Of a stretch of DNA of 64,000 nucleotides, positions 33,547-42,202 are shown piece by piece; positions within the stretch are counted from its first letter, which is position 1, and the number at the start of each line of letters is the position of its first letter. This DNA comes from Paenibacillus artemisiicola (GTDB lineage: Bacteria; Bacillota; Bacilli; Paenibacillales; Paenibacillaceae). The DNA lies in the NCBI RefSeq assembly GCF_017652985.1, contig NZ_JAGGDJ010000008.1, positions 62,001 through 126,000 on the forward strand, written 5' to 3'. A model generated the notes under the pieces. That model ran no database searches and was not told where the DNA came from. It worked only from the letters and a program-made list of their open reading frames with translations. The translations under genes and the position numbers were made by a program.

Positions 33547-34524
33547 ATGGAACTTTTCACCGTTTCTTTGCACTCGGCTTCTACCGAAGCGATCGACCGG
33601 CTTCACCGGTATTTATGCGTAGAAATCGCCGACTTACATAGTGCCGATCACGCCGTTTTCGCCGGATTCGCCCGACCTTCCCATACGAACATGGAGATCG
33701 CCTGCATCGCCGACCTCCCGCGGTTCCGGCTGCAGGACGACGGCCCGGCGATTTACCGGACGGCGGCGGTCGCGTTCGCGCGTTATATCATGAACGAGCT
33801 CGAGCCCATGCTGCTGCGCGCGATCATCCGCAAGCAATACCGCTACGAGGAAGCGGGGGAGATCGAGTCGCTCTCGCGCTACTGCCACAACATTCTGTAC
33901 GGCTCCGGAACCGCCTCGCCGCAGGAGGAAGACAACGCCGCGGACATGCGGCACTCGGACCTCGAACGCAGACTGGGCAAAATCGCCGACGAGCTGGAAC
34001 AGTTCCTGTCGAGCAACACGCGGCTTCACCTGGACGGCTTCGTGTCGTTCCGGCTGGCGTCCTATTGGCAGGAGCTGCGGGACGTCGTCGCCTACGCCGT
34101 GGACGAATACGTGATGGATAAACAGTACCAAGAGTTCATCTCCCTGCTCAAATATTTCGTGCGCATGCAGGAAGTGAAGCTGCCGATCGTGCACGTGCTC
34201 CATAAGGGCGGCAGCGAGTTCGTGCTTTACGACCAGGAATTCCAGCTGCTCGACACGGTTCCGGCCGACCGCATCGTAGCCGAGATGCTGGAGTCCGAAA
34301 TGAACATGGAGGACATGATCGTCAGCACGCTGATCACGGTGTCCCCGCAGCAGATCGTCATCCACACCAGGCAGCCGGAGCTTCCGGTCATGCGGACGCT
34401 GGAGACGATTTTCGAGCAGCGCGTCCGGCTGTGCTGCTCCTGCGGCCAATGCGGCCATCATTTCGACGAATCCGGACGCCCGAGTCCCGAGTCCGGGAAG
34501 CGGGTCCGCAACGTCAGCCCGTAA
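33547..34524 (+). CDS. ytxC: Putative sporulation protein YtxC
   Basis: 325 residues. It resembles the YtxC-like family: a weakly conserved N-terminal half and a C-terminal half with LHLDGFVSFRLASYWQELRDVV and EFISLLKYFV, ending with a CCSCGQCGHH cluster. It sits upstream of thrS, as in Bacillus subtilis. AGGAGTG precedes the ATG. The biochemical role is unknown; the association is with sporulation. Confidence 0.85.
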   Translation: MELFTVSLHSASTEAIDRLHRYLCVEIADLHSADHAVFAGFARPSHTNMEIACIADLPRFRLQDDGPAIYRTAAVAFARYIMNELEPMLLRAIIRKQYRYEEAGEIESLSRYCHNILYGSGTASPQEEDNAADMRHSDLERRLGKIADELEQFLSSNTRLHLDGFVSFRLASYWQELRDVVAYAVDEYVMDKQYQEFISLLKYFVRMQEVKLPIVHVLHKGGSEFVLYDQEFQLLDTVPADRIVAEMLESEMNMEDMIVSTLITVSPQQIVIHTRQPELPVMRTLETIFEQRVRLCCSCGQCGHHFDESGRPSPESGKRVRNVSP

Positions 34525-34543
34525 GCCGCAAGCAGGTTCGGGC

Positions 34544-34572
34544 TTGACCTCGCCGTGCGCGCGTCATATAAT
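34544..34572 (+). promoter_or_regulatory. Sigma-A promoter of thrS
   Basis: TTGACC (34544-34549), a 17-bp spacer and a perfect TATAAT (34567-34572). Confidence 0.85.
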
Positions 34573-34579
34573 TAAGGTA

Positions 34580-34862
34580 TCTAAAAGCATTGACAAAGAC
34601 ATGTATCTCCGTCCCCGCACGGTCCAGAGAGAGGAGCCCCGGCTGAAAGTTCCTCGCGCTGCAGCGGCGATATACCCCTTTGTAGCTGTGAGGTTGAAAC
34701 CAAGCGTCTCGTTTGGCGGTAAGCCGCACCGGTTCGTTCCCGTTACGGAACCTCGACAAGGATCGGCTCTCGCTTCGGTACGGAGACCGCCGATTGAATT
34801 AGGGTGGAACCACGGGTCAATGACAAGCACTCGTCCCTTCGCGGGATGCGTGCTTTTTTTAT
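34580..34862 (+). promoter_or_regulatory. T-box leader (tRNA-Thr sensing) of thrS
   Basis: About 280 nt between promoter and gene. The T-box AGGGTGGAACCACGGG is at 34801-34816, and the terminator with an eight-T run is at about 34825-34862. Stem I elements include AGAGAG and GCTGAAA. A GAAACCA context puts the likely specifier codon ACC (Thr) at 34699-34701. Uncharged tRNA-Thr would stabilise the antiterminator and raise thrS expression. Confidence 0.93.
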
Positions 34863-34908
34863 TGCGCGCATGTCCGCAGCCAATACCGATCTGGGAGGAA
34901 CGAAGGAC

Positions 34909-36846
34909 ATGGCAATTCAAATCAAGCTGCCGGACGGCGCCGTCCGGGAATACGCGCAAGGCACGACGATCGAAGACGTGGCGGGCTCGATCAGCAACGG
35001 GCTGAAGAAAAACGCCGTCGCCGGCAAAGTGGACGGCAAAGTCGTTGACCTGTACACGCCGCTCGAAGGAGACGCCGCGCTGGAAATCGTGACGCTGGAC
35101 TCCGCCGACGGGCTCGAGGTGTACCGGCACAGCACGGCGCATCTGATGGCGCAGGCGATCAAACGGCTGTTCAAGGACCGCAGCGTGAAGCTCGGCATCG
35201 GTCCGGTCATCGAGGACGGCTTCTACTACGATATCGATATGGAAGAGCCGCTCACGGCCGACGACTTGGCCAAGATCGAGAAGGAAATGGAGCGCATCGC
35301 GCAGGAGGACCTACCGATCCGCCGCCGTGCCGTCAGCCGCGAAGAAGCGGTGGCGATTTTCACGGAAATCAACGACCCGCTGAAGCTGGAGCTTATCCGC
35401 GACCTGCCGGAGAGCGCGCAGATCACGATTTACGACCAGGGCGAATTCTTCGACCTGTGCCGCGGCCCGCATCTGCCGTCCACCGGCCGGATCAAGGCGT
35501 TCAAGCTGCTCAGCGTGGCGGGCGCGTACTGGCGCGGCGATGCCAAGAACAAAATGCTGCAGCGCATCTACGGCACGGCGTTTCCGAAGAAAGCGCAGCT
35601 TGACGAGCACCTGCATTTCCTCGAAGAAGCGAAGAAGCGCGATCACCGCAAGCTCGGCCGCGAGCTGAAGATGTTCACGTTCTCGCGCGAGGTCGGCCAA
35701 GGCCTGCCGCTCTGGCTGCCGAACGGCGCCCGCGTGCGCAGAACGATGGAGCGCTACATCGTCGACCTCGAGGAGCGTCTCGGCTATCAGCATGTCTACA
35801 CGCCGGTATTGGCGAACGTCGAGCTGTACAAGACGAGCGGCCACTGGGAGCACTATCACGAAGACATGTTCCCGAAGATGGTCATGGACAACGAGGAGCT
35901 CGTGCTCCGTCCGATGAACTGCCCGCATCATATGATGGTATACAAGAGCGAAATGCGGTCGTACCGCGACCTGCCGGTCCGCGTCGCCGAGCTCGGCACG
36001 ATGCACCGCTACGAAATGTCCGGGGCGCTGACGGGCCTGCACCGCGTGCGGGCGATGACGCTGAACGACGCGCATATTTTCGCCCGTCCGGACCAGATCA
36101 AGGATGAGTTCGCCCGCGTCATCAATCTGATTCGCCAGGTTTACGAGGACTTCGGCATCAAGGAATACCGGTTCCGTCTGTCCTACCGCGACCCGCAGGA
36201 CACGGAGAAGTATTTCCAGAACGACGAGATGTGGGAAATGTCGCAGCGCATGCTGCGCGAGGTCGTCGAGGAGCTCGGCCTGCCGTTCTTCGAGGCCGAA
36301 GGCGAAGCGGCCTTCTACGGTCCGAAGCTGGACGTGCAGATCAAGACGGCGCTTGGCAAGGAAGAGACGCTGTCCACGGCGCAGCTCGACTTCCTGCTGC
36401 CGGAACGGTTCGAGCTCGAGTATGTCGGCGACGACGGCAAGAAGCACCGTCCTGTCGTCATTCACCGCGGCATCATCAGCACGATGGAGCGCATGACCGC
36501 GTTCCTGCTCGAGAATTTCGCGGGCGCGCTGCCACTCTGGCTGTCCCCGGTGCAGGCGAAGATCATTCCGGTCTCGACGGCTTACGAAGCGTACGCGCGC
36601 GAAGTCGAAGAGAAGCTTCAGCTGGCCGGCATCCGCGTGGAGAGCGACCTGCGCAACGAGAAGCTCGGGTACAAAATCCGCGAGGCGCAGCTCGAGAAGG
36701 CGCCGTACATGCTCGTCGTCGGCGAGAACGAGGCGAATTCGGAGTCCGTATCCGTGCGCAAGCGCGGCGAGGGCGATCTCGGCTCGAAGCCGGTGGCGGA
36801 ATTGATCGCGCTGCTCCAGGCCGAAATCGCGTCGAAACAGGTGTAA
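34909..36846 (+). CDS. thrS: Threonine-tRNA ligase
   Basis: 645 residues from ATG 34909 (GGGAGGAA upstream); earlier in-frame codons lie within the T-box. N-terminal TGS domain (about residues 1-62), editing/second additional domain ([16 protein letters not shown]), class II catalytic core ([35 protein letters not shown]-like [13 protein letters not shown]) and a C-terminal anticodon-binding domain. It charges tRNA-Thr. Confidence 0.97.
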   Translation: MAIQIKLPDGAVREYAQGTTIEDVAGSISNGLKKNAVAGKVDGKVVDLYTPLEGDAALEIVTLDSADGLEVYRHSTAHLMAQAIKRLFKDRSVKLGIGPVIEDGFYYDIDMEEPLTADDLAKIEKEMERIAQEDLPIRRRAVSREEAVAIFTEINDPLKLELIRDLPESAQITIYDQGEFFDLCRGPHLPSTGRIKAFKLLSVAGAYWRGDAKNKMLQRIYGTAFPKKAQLDEHLHFLEEAKKRDHRKLGRELKMFTFSREVGQGLPLWLPNGARVRRTMERYIVDLEERLGYQHVYTPVLANVELYKTSGHWEHYHEDMFPKMVMDNEELVLRPMNCPHHMMVYKSEMRSYRDLPVRVAELGTMHRYEMSGALTGLHRVRAMTLNDAHIFARPDQIKDEFARVINLIRQVYEDFGIKEYRFRLSYRDPQDTEKYFQNDEMWEMSQRMLREVVEELGLPFFEAEGEAAFYGPKLDVQIKTALGKEETLSTAQLDFLLPERFELEYVGDDGKKHRPVVIHRGIISTMERMTAFLLENFAGALPLWLSPVQAKIIPVSTAYEAYAREVEEKLQLAGIRVESDLRNEKLGYKIREAQLEKAPYMLVVGENEANSESVSVRKRGEGDLGSKPVAELIALLQAEIASKQV

Positions 36847-36935
36847 CGCCGGACACGCCGCGGCGGTATGCCGCGTAGCCGTATAAAGCTTGTCGTCGTG
36901 GGGAATCCTTCGTGGTAAGGAGGCTATTAATCCAC

Positions 36936-37520
36936 ATGACGACAAGCTTTTTACCGCTTTACCGGATCTTGACGGCTTGCGCGGCGGCGATCCTGCTGCT
37001 GAGTCAAGTATTCGAGCCCGAATGTACGGCAGAAGGCACCGCAGGCGCGAATATGCCGAAGGAGAAGCGGGAAGTCCGCGAATCGGTCATGGCATCCGTA
37101 TCGGCGAAGAACGTACGTCCGATGCAAGTCGTGGCGACCGGCTACACGGCCGGCGTGGAATCGACCGGCAAGCGGCCGGGACATCCCCAATACGGCATCA
37201 CGTATTCCGGCGTCAAGGTGCGCCGCGGTTTCGTCTCCACGATCGCCGCCGATCCGAAAGTATTCCCCATCGGAACCGTGCTGTACGTGCCGGGCTACGG
37301 CTACGGCATCGTCGCGGATACGGGCTCCAAAATCAAAGGGAAGAAGATCGATTTGTATTTCGAAACCAGGAAGCAGGTCTACAAGCAATGGGGCAAGCGC
37401 CAAGTCACGGTATACGTGCTGAAGCGCGGCAACGGCAAGCTGACCGAAGCCAGAATGACCGAGCTGAACGAAGCGGTGACCGCCGAGAAGACGCTGCCAC
37501 GGGCATTACTGGAGTCCTAA
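36936..37520 (+). CDS. 3D-domain secreted or membrane-anchored protein (YuiC-like)
   Basis: 194 residues. An N-terminal hydrophobic helix ([15 protein letters not shown]) is followed by a C-terminal 3D domain: [40 protein letters not shown], with the conserved aspartates. The fold is related to MltA-type lytic transglycosylases, and such proteins act on peptidoglycan, often during sporulation or germination. ATG 36936 follows AAGGAGG at a somewhat long 13 bases; a GTG upstream overlaps that site. Confidence 0.85.
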   Translation: MTTSFLPLYRILTACAAAILLLSQVFEPECTAEGTAGANMPKEKREVRESVMASVSAKNVRPMQVVATGYTAGVESTGKRPGHPQYGITYSGVKVRRGFVSTIAADPKVFPIGTVLYVPGYGYGIVADTGSKIKGKKIDLYFETRKQVYKQWGKRQVTVYVLKRGNGKLTEARMTELNEAVTAEKTLPRALLES

Positions 37521-37532
37521 CGATAAAACCGG

Positions 37533-37570
37533 GAATGTTCGACGCCAGCCGTTGAACATTCTCTTTTTTT
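37533..37570 (+). terminator. Terminator after the 3D-domain gene
   Basis: GAATGTTC (37533-37540) pairs with GAACATTC (37554-37561), followed by T-rich sequence. Confidence 0.85.
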
Positions 37571-37586
37571 TACAGATTTGCTGTGC

Positions 37587-37592
37587 TACAAT
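37587..37592 (+). promoter_or_regulatory. Extended -10 of the ECF sigma factor gene
   Basis: TGC-TACAAT, an extended -10 about 40 bp before the start codon; the -35 is not clear. Confidence 0.45.
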
Positions 37593-37632
37593 TAATGTAA
37601 ACGGTATCATGGACTACTGGGGGCGGTTATGG

Positions 37633-38157
37633 ATGAACGGCGATCGGGGTCCTTCCGAAGAGCGGAACCGGGCGGAATCGCGGCAATTCGACATGTTCGA
37701 GGACAAGCTGCTGCAGTTGTACCAGGAGATGATCGCGGTCGCGCTCGCCAAGGTGTACAACAAATCGGACGCCCAGGACGTCGTTCAGGAAGCGTGGGTG
37801 CGCATCCTGACGAAGCATCACTCGCTTCGCGAGCGGGACAAGCTGCAGGCATGGGCGAAGGCGATCACGGCCAATACCGCCTCCAACGCGAACCGGCAGT
37901 CGCGCCGCGTGCTGCCGTCCGGGGATCGGGACTGGAGCGCCGGCCTGGCGGGCGCCCGCGACGAATCCGACATCATGCTGGAGATCCGGGAGCTGCTGGA
38001 CCAGCTGGATCCCAAGACGAGAGCGCTGCTGCTGTACAAATTCTATTACGGCTACAAGGACCAGGAAATCGCGGCGGCTTGGCAAGTGCCCGTGGGCACG
38101 ATCAAGGCGCGGATTCACCGCACGAAGCTCCGGCTGAAGCAATGGATGACCCGATGA
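37633..38157 (+). CDS. ECF-type RNA polymerase sigma factor
   Basis: 174 residues from ATG 37633 (GGGGGCGG upstream; an ATG at 37609 is possible). Region 2 is DAQDVVQEAWVRILTKHHSLRERDKLQAWAK and region 4 is DQEIAAAWQVPVGTIKARIHRTKLRLKQW. Unlike most ECF genes there is no anti-sigma gene next to it, so its control and regulon are unknown. Confidence 0.9.
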   Translation: MNGDRGPSEERNRAESRQFDMFEDKLLQLYQEMIAVALAKVYNKSDAQDVVQEAWVRILTKHHSLRERDKLQAWAKAITANTASNANRQSRRVLPSGDRDWSAGLAGARDESDIMLEIRELLDQLDPKTRALLLYKFYYGYKDQEIAAAWQVPVGTIKARIHRTKLRLKQWMTR

Positions 38158-38230
38158 AGAGACCGCGGACGGCTCCGTTCGGAAGCGTCCGCTACGCCCG
38201 GATAGCCGGACCGAAATCGAACGGCCCGTT

Positions 38231-38260
38231 ACATAAACGCTTTGCGCGCCTGCCATACTA
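38231..38260 (+). promoter_or_regulatory. Candidate sigma-G promoter of the SASP gene
   Basis: CATACTA (38254-38260) matches the sigma-G -10 pattern CATnnTA; ACATA (38231-38235) is a weak -35 at 18 bp. Forespore expression is expected for a SASP gene. Confidence 0.5.
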
Positions 38261-38285
38261 AGTGACGTACGGGAGGTGAGCAGCA

Positions 38286-38414
38286 ATGGCGAAAAACAAA
38301 AACAACAAAATGAACGCGTCCACGCAATCGAAATTCCAAACGGAATTCGCGGCCGAAAACGCATCGATCAACAACGCAACAACGAAAGGCGCTTCGCAAA
38401 AAGCGGAGAAATAA
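38286..38414 (+). CDS. sspE: Gamma-type small acid-soluble spore protein
   Basis: 42 residues, Asn/Gln/Ala/Lys-rich: MAKNKNNKMNAST, then SKFQTEFAAENAS, ending SQKAEK. The QTEFAAE(N)AS-type repeat is the hallmark of gamma-type SASPs, which here is present once rather than in the usual two or three repeats. GGGAGGTGAG precedes the ATG. It is an amino-acid store degraded by GPR during germination. It is short and easily missed by gene callers. Confidence 0.85.
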   Translation: MAKNKNNKMNASTQSKFQTEFAAENASINNATTKGASQKAEK

Positions 38415-38437
38415 CATAAACTCGCCTTGCGGCGCGA

Positions 38438-38470
38438 AGAGGGACCCCGAAGCGGTCCCTCTTTTCTTTT
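38438..38470 (+). terminator. Terminator of the SASP gene
   Basis: AGAGGGACC (38438-38446) pairs with GGTCCCTCT (38454-38462), followed by TTTCTTTT. Confidence 0.9.
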
Positions 38471-38532
38471 GTCGAAACCTGTCCTATAGTATTAGTTAAT
38501 TCTGACAACTTGTCGAAAAGGTAGGCGATTCG

Positions 38533-39921
38533 ATGCAGGCGCTGCGGCGATTCAGGGAAAAAGGGGCTATGGACCGACGGTCCAAGGCGGAAAAAAGCGG
38601 AGCGTACGGCCGGCTCATCAACGAGTCGCAGGTCATTTCGGCGCAATTGACCGCGGCGGTGGAGGAAGTCAACGGCACGATCGGACAGCTGACCGGCATC
38701 GCGGACCGGTCCGCCGAGACGGAGAACGGCCTGCGCGCGAGCAGCGGGCGCGCGATGGCGCGGATCGGGGAAACCTTCGCGACGCTGCAGGAAGTCGCGG
38801 CTTCCGCCGAGCAGATTCATGCTTCGGCCCGGCAGCTGGACGCCGAGAGCAAGGAGACGAAGGAGATCGTGCTCGACGTCTGCCGCTCGCTGACGAACAC
38901 GGACCGGGTCATGAACGACCTGCACCGGCATAACGGCACGATGGAAGCGCGCATCCGCGAGCTGATCGAACAGACATCCCGGATCAACGAGATCAACGGC
39001 TTCATCCGGGAGATCGTTTCGCAAACCTCGCTGCTGGCGCTGAACGCGTCCATCGAGGCCGCCCATGCGGGCGAGTACGGGCGGGGCTTCGCCATCGTCG
39101 CCCAGCAAATCAAGAAGCTCGCGGAGCAAAGCCACGAGGCCGTCCGGCGATCCTCCGGGCTGGTCGAGGAGATCGAGGAAGGCGTCCGCCGGGTCGTGGC
39201 GTCGGTCGACGACGAGAAGGCGGCCGTGGAGCAGGGCATCGCGGACATGGCGCGGACGAAGGACCGCATGGACGTGATCTTTGCGCGCATCCAAGAAGTC
39301 GACGTGCTGGCCGGCCGCAGCAGCGAAGCGAGCAGCCGGCAGACCGCGAACATGGCCGCCACGACGGACATGCTGAAGGACGTCGTAGCCGCGGTGGCGC
39401 AAACGCTCGGCAGCGTGGACGAGACGCTGGTCCAGAACGGCCGGCAGCGCGAGCAGATCCGGAAGCTGGACCGGGTGAGCGCGAACCTGCGCCGGTCATC
39501 GGGCGAGCTGACGGAAGCCGTCGCGCAGGCGGGCGGCGGTTCTTTCGCCAAGGATGCGAACGTTAACGCCGGCGAGCTGGTAGCGAAGCTCGCGCGCCTC
39601 GCGGCCGACGGAGCGGTCGCCACGTTGGAGGAAGCGGCTCACCGGAAGGCGCTGACGGGCTTCCTGGAGGCGGTGCCCGACATCGAAGCCATCTGGTCCA
39701 ACCGGGACGACGGGTCGTTCATCTTCTCGCAGCCGGAAGCGGGGCTGCTCAACGCCAAGGGGCGCGATTGGTGGCAAGGAGCGATGGAGGGCCGCGCGTT
39801 CACGTCGGCCGTCTACGTCTCCGCGATCACCAAGAAGCCGTGCATGACGATCGCGGTGCCGATCCGTTCAGCCTCCGGCCAATTGATCGGTGTGATGGGA
39901 GCTGACATCAGCGTCAATTAA
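38533..39921 (+). CDS. Soluble methyl-accepting chemotaxis-like protein with C-terminal Cache-like domain
   Basis: 462 residues, no membrane segment. Residues about 30-280 form the MCP signalling coiled coil with the hairpin tip [41 protein letters not shown]. Residues about 360-462 look like a PAS/Cache-type sensor ([59 protein letters not shown]). The usual order is sensor first, so this is inverted. It probably signals to CheA/CheW from the cytoplasm; the ligand is unknown. Confidence 0.85.
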   Translation: MQALRRFREKGAMDRRSKAEKSGAYGRLINESQVISAQLTAAVEEVNGTIGQLTGIADRSAETENGLRASSGRAMARIGETFATLQEVAASAEQIHASARQLDAESKETKEIVLDVCRSLTNTDRVMNDLHRHNGTMEARIRELIEQTSRINEINGFIREIVSQTSLLALNASIEAAHAGEYGRGFAIVAQQIKKLAEQSHEAVRRSSGLVEEIEEGVRRVVASVDDEKAAVEQGIADMARTKDRMDVIFARIQEVDVLAGRSSEASSRQTANMAATTDMLKDVVAAVAQTLGSVDETLVQNGRQREQIRKLDRVSANLRRSSGELTEAVAQAGGGSFAKDANVNAGELVAKLARLAADGAVATLEEAAHRKALTGFLEAVPDIEAIWSNRDDGSFIFSQPEAGLLNAKGRDWWQGAMEGRAFTSAVYVSAITKKPCMTIAVPIRSASGQLIGVMGADISVN

Positions 39922-40021
39922 TTGCCATTTTTTCAGCCGATAAAATGGTTTTCAAACGGCGGCGGATCATGTAAGATAGAACTTGTAACGATTTATGACA
40001 TGTAAGGATAGAGGGGTTGTC

Positions 40022-40399
40022 ATGACGGATCCAATTTCCTACATTCCGCCTTCGCGCATGCGGCATCGCAAGGCCGCCGAAGTCATCCCGTTCTTAAGCA
40101 CGTATATCGCCAAGCGCGAACAGGAAATCGCGGAGATCGAACAGATGATCGAGCGCTACGAGAAGCGCCGGCTGCAGGAGGAACGCAGCTACCAGTCCAT
40201 GTCGACGCTTCGCCGGCTGCTTTCCGGGAAGAAGCCCGCGCATCATCTGGCCGTCGAGTACATCCATTACGTGAAGCGCCCCATGGAGAAGGTCCGGACC
40301 CTGCGTCTCGAGATCGAGCAGGCGCGCGCCATCCTGAATACGCCCGATCCTTCCGCGATCGTAGCCGTTTCGAGCGACATGGCGGACGAAATGAATTGA
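40022..40399 (+). CDS. Hypothetical coiled-coil protein
   Basis: 125 residues from ATG 40022 (GAGGGG upstream). It is mostly helical: KREQEIAEIEQMIERYEKRRLQEER, then a basic segment and a second helix EKVRTLRLEIEQARAIL. I recognise no family. It follows the chemoreceptor-like gene by 100 bp and has a separate weak promoter-like TAAGAT upstream. Confidence 0.6.
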   Translation: MTDPISYIPPSRMRHRKAAEVIPFLSTYIAKREQEIAEIEQMIERYEKRRLQEERSYQSMSTLRRLLSGKKPAHHLAVEYIHYVKRPMEKVRTLRLEIEQARAILNTPDPSAIVAVSSDMADEMN

Positions 40400-40508
40400 T
40401 TGAACGCTCACGACCATGAATGGAATCAAACCATGAATCAAATCATGAACCGAATCAAACCACGAACCGAAAACCATAAACCGAATGACGATCATAACCG
40501 AATCGATA
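40400..40508 (+). repeat. Degenerate short-repeat stretch
   Basis: AT-rich, purine-biased sequence made of variants of ATGAAnCGAATCAAACC (for example ACCATGAATCAAATCATGAA, then ACCGAATCAAACCACGAA). There is no gene in 40400-40641; the rest holds two terminators. Confidence 0.5.
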
Positions 40509-40534
40509 CCGCCCTTTGCCGGGGCGGTTTTTTG
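40508..40534 (+). terminator. Terminator of the coiled-coil protein gene
   Basis: ACCGCCC (40508-40514) pairs with GGGCGGT (40522-40528), followed by six T. Confidence 0.85.
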
Positions 40535-40570
40535 TTAGCTCCTTTCGGTTCGAAGCGTATGCGAAGCACG

Positions 40571-40622
40571 CAAAAAAGCCGGCTTCCCGCCGGACCTCTC
40601 GGTCTCGCTTCGGTAAGCCGGC
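40571..40622 (-). terminator. Terminator of the ammonium transporter gene
   Basis: On the minus strand CCGGC-GGGAA-GCCGG and a longer alternative GCCGGCTT/AAGCCGGC pairing, both ending at a TTTTTT run (plus 40572-40577). Confidence 0.75.
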
Positions 40623-40641
40623 GCGTTCGGCCGATCGCCGC

Positions 40642-41940
40642 TCAGTCGTTTCTTGGCGTCAAGCGTTCCACGTCGAGGAAATCGTGATCTTGGTTGTAGG
40701 CGGGCACGCCGTGGATGCCGACGTCGAGTCCGATCAGCTCCTCGTCCTTCGAGACGCGGACTGGCATGATGCGCTTGATGAGCAGGAACGACAGCCAGGT
40801 CAGTCCGAAGCCCCAGACGCAGACGACGGCGAGCCCGAGCGCCTGCACGCCGAGCAGCTGCCAGCCGCCGCCGTAGAACAAGCCGGCGTATTCCTGGCCG
40901 ACGCCCTTGGTGAGCGACGGCATGGCGAACAGTCCGACCGCCAGCGTGCCCAGCGACCCGCTGACGCCGTGGACGGCGAACGCCCCGACGGGATCGTCGA
41001 CGCCCTTGCCTTCGAGCAGCTCGGTCACGAGCACCATCGCGACGCCGCAGACGACGCCGATCAGCATGGCGGCCCCGTCGGAGACGAACGAGCAGCCGGC
41101 GGTGATGCCGACGAGCCCGGCCAGCGAGCCGTTGATGACCATCGGCGGATCGGCTTTCTGGTAGCGGAACATCGTGAACAGGATGCAGCCCGCGCCGCCG
41201 GCCGCCGCGGACAGCATCGTCGTGACGGCGATATGGCCGATGGAGCCGTTCGTCGCGCTCAGCGTGCTGCCCGAGTTGAAGCCGAACCAGCCGAACCAGA
41301 GGATGAAGGCGCCGACGGACGCAAGCGGAAGGTTGGAAGGGGGAACGATGTTGCTTTTGCCGTCCGGCGTGAATTTGCCGATCCGTGGGCCGATGAAGAT
41401 GGCGGCCGCGAGCGCGGCGAAGCCGCCGAGCGCGTGGATGACCGCGGAGCCGGCGAAGTCGATCATGCCGAGCTTCCCGAGCCAGCCGCCGACGCCCCAG
41501 ACCCAGTGGCCGGCGATGGGGTAGATGAGGCCGGTCATCGCGACGGCGTACAGGATGTACGCCTTGAAATGAATGCGCTCCGCGACCGCGCCGGAGACGA
41601 TGGAGATGACCGCGATGACGAACGCGCACTGGAACAGCCAATAGGTTTCGTGCGAGATGTCGAGCTGGATATGCGACAAGTCCCCGCGCAGCAGGAACCC
41701 GGACCAGCCGATCAAGCCGCCGGCGTCCTTGCCGTACATCAAGCCGAAGCCGAGAAAATAAAAGACGAGCGCCCCGAACGTGATGTCGACGAATACCTTC
41801 ATGATGATGCTGACGGCGTTCTTCTGCCGGACGAAGCCGGCTTCGAGCAGAGCGAACCCGCCCTCCATGAGCAGGATCATCGCGGCGGTCAGCACGACCC
41901 AGATCGTATTCAGCCCCGTGGAGAGCACTGCTGTATCCAT
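40642..41940 (-). CDS. amtB: Ammonium transporter (Amt/MEP family)
   Basis: 432 residues, 11 membrane segments. The start at ATG 41940 follows AAGGGG; a TTG three codons earlier is less likely. Motifs: LMEGGFALLEAGFVRQKNAVSI, DFAGSAVIHALGGFAALAAAIF (pore His), WFGWFGFNSGSTL and DDPVGAFAVHGVSG (second pore His). It takes up ammonium; no glnK/PII gene is adjacent, unlike many Amt loci. Confidence 0.95.
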   Translation of the reverse strand: MDTAVLSTGLNTIWVVLTAAMILLMEGGFALLEAGFVRQKNAVSIIMKVFVDITFGALVFYFLGFGLMYGKDAGGLIGWSGFLLRGDLSHIQLDISHETYWLFQCAFVIAVISIVSGAVAERIHFKAYILYAVAMTGLIYPIAGHWVWGVGGWLGKLGMIDFAGSAVIHALGGFAALAAAIFIGPRIGKFTPDGKSNIVPPSNLPLASVGAFILWFGWFGFNSGSTLSATNGSIGHIAVTTMLSAAAGGAGCILFTMFRYQKADPPMVINGSLAGLVGITAGCSFVSDGAAMLIGVVCGVAMVLVTELLEGKGVDDPVGAFAVHGVSGSLGTLAVGLFAMPSLTKGVGQEYAGLFYGGGWQLLGVQALGLAVVCVWGFGLTWLSFLLIKRIMPVRVSKDEELIGLDVGIHGVPAYNQDHDFLDVERLTPRND

Positions 41941-42001
41941 GATTACCAACCCCTTCCAAGTTTGATGTCAGGTATTAGATGTAGATCGTAGTCCGACACT
42001 C

Positions 42002-42031
42002 ATTATATAAGCGCCGCGTAAGCGATGTCAA
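42002..42031 (-). promoter_or_regulatory. Strong promoter of amtB with upstream direct repeats
   Basis: On the minus strand TTGACA (plus 42026-42031), an 18-bp spacer and TATAAT (plus 42002-42007). Just upstream of the -35 are two direct TGTCAC copies separated by 4 bp (about plus 42041-42056), including the palindrome GATGTCACATC. It does not fit the 17-bp GlnR/TnrA pattern exactly. Confidence 0.75.
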
Positions 42032-42202
42032 CGCACGAAGTGACAAGATGTGACATCGCCATGTAAGCGCTATCCGGAAGGAGTCGGCCTCCGTCTCGAG
42101 ACGTAGCCGGCGTTCAATCGTCAGACCCTTTTATGCCGCTTGCGGCTTCCGTTATACTGGGAGTACAAACCTTGCACTACGATTTGGGAGCTGGTGGCGT
42201 CA

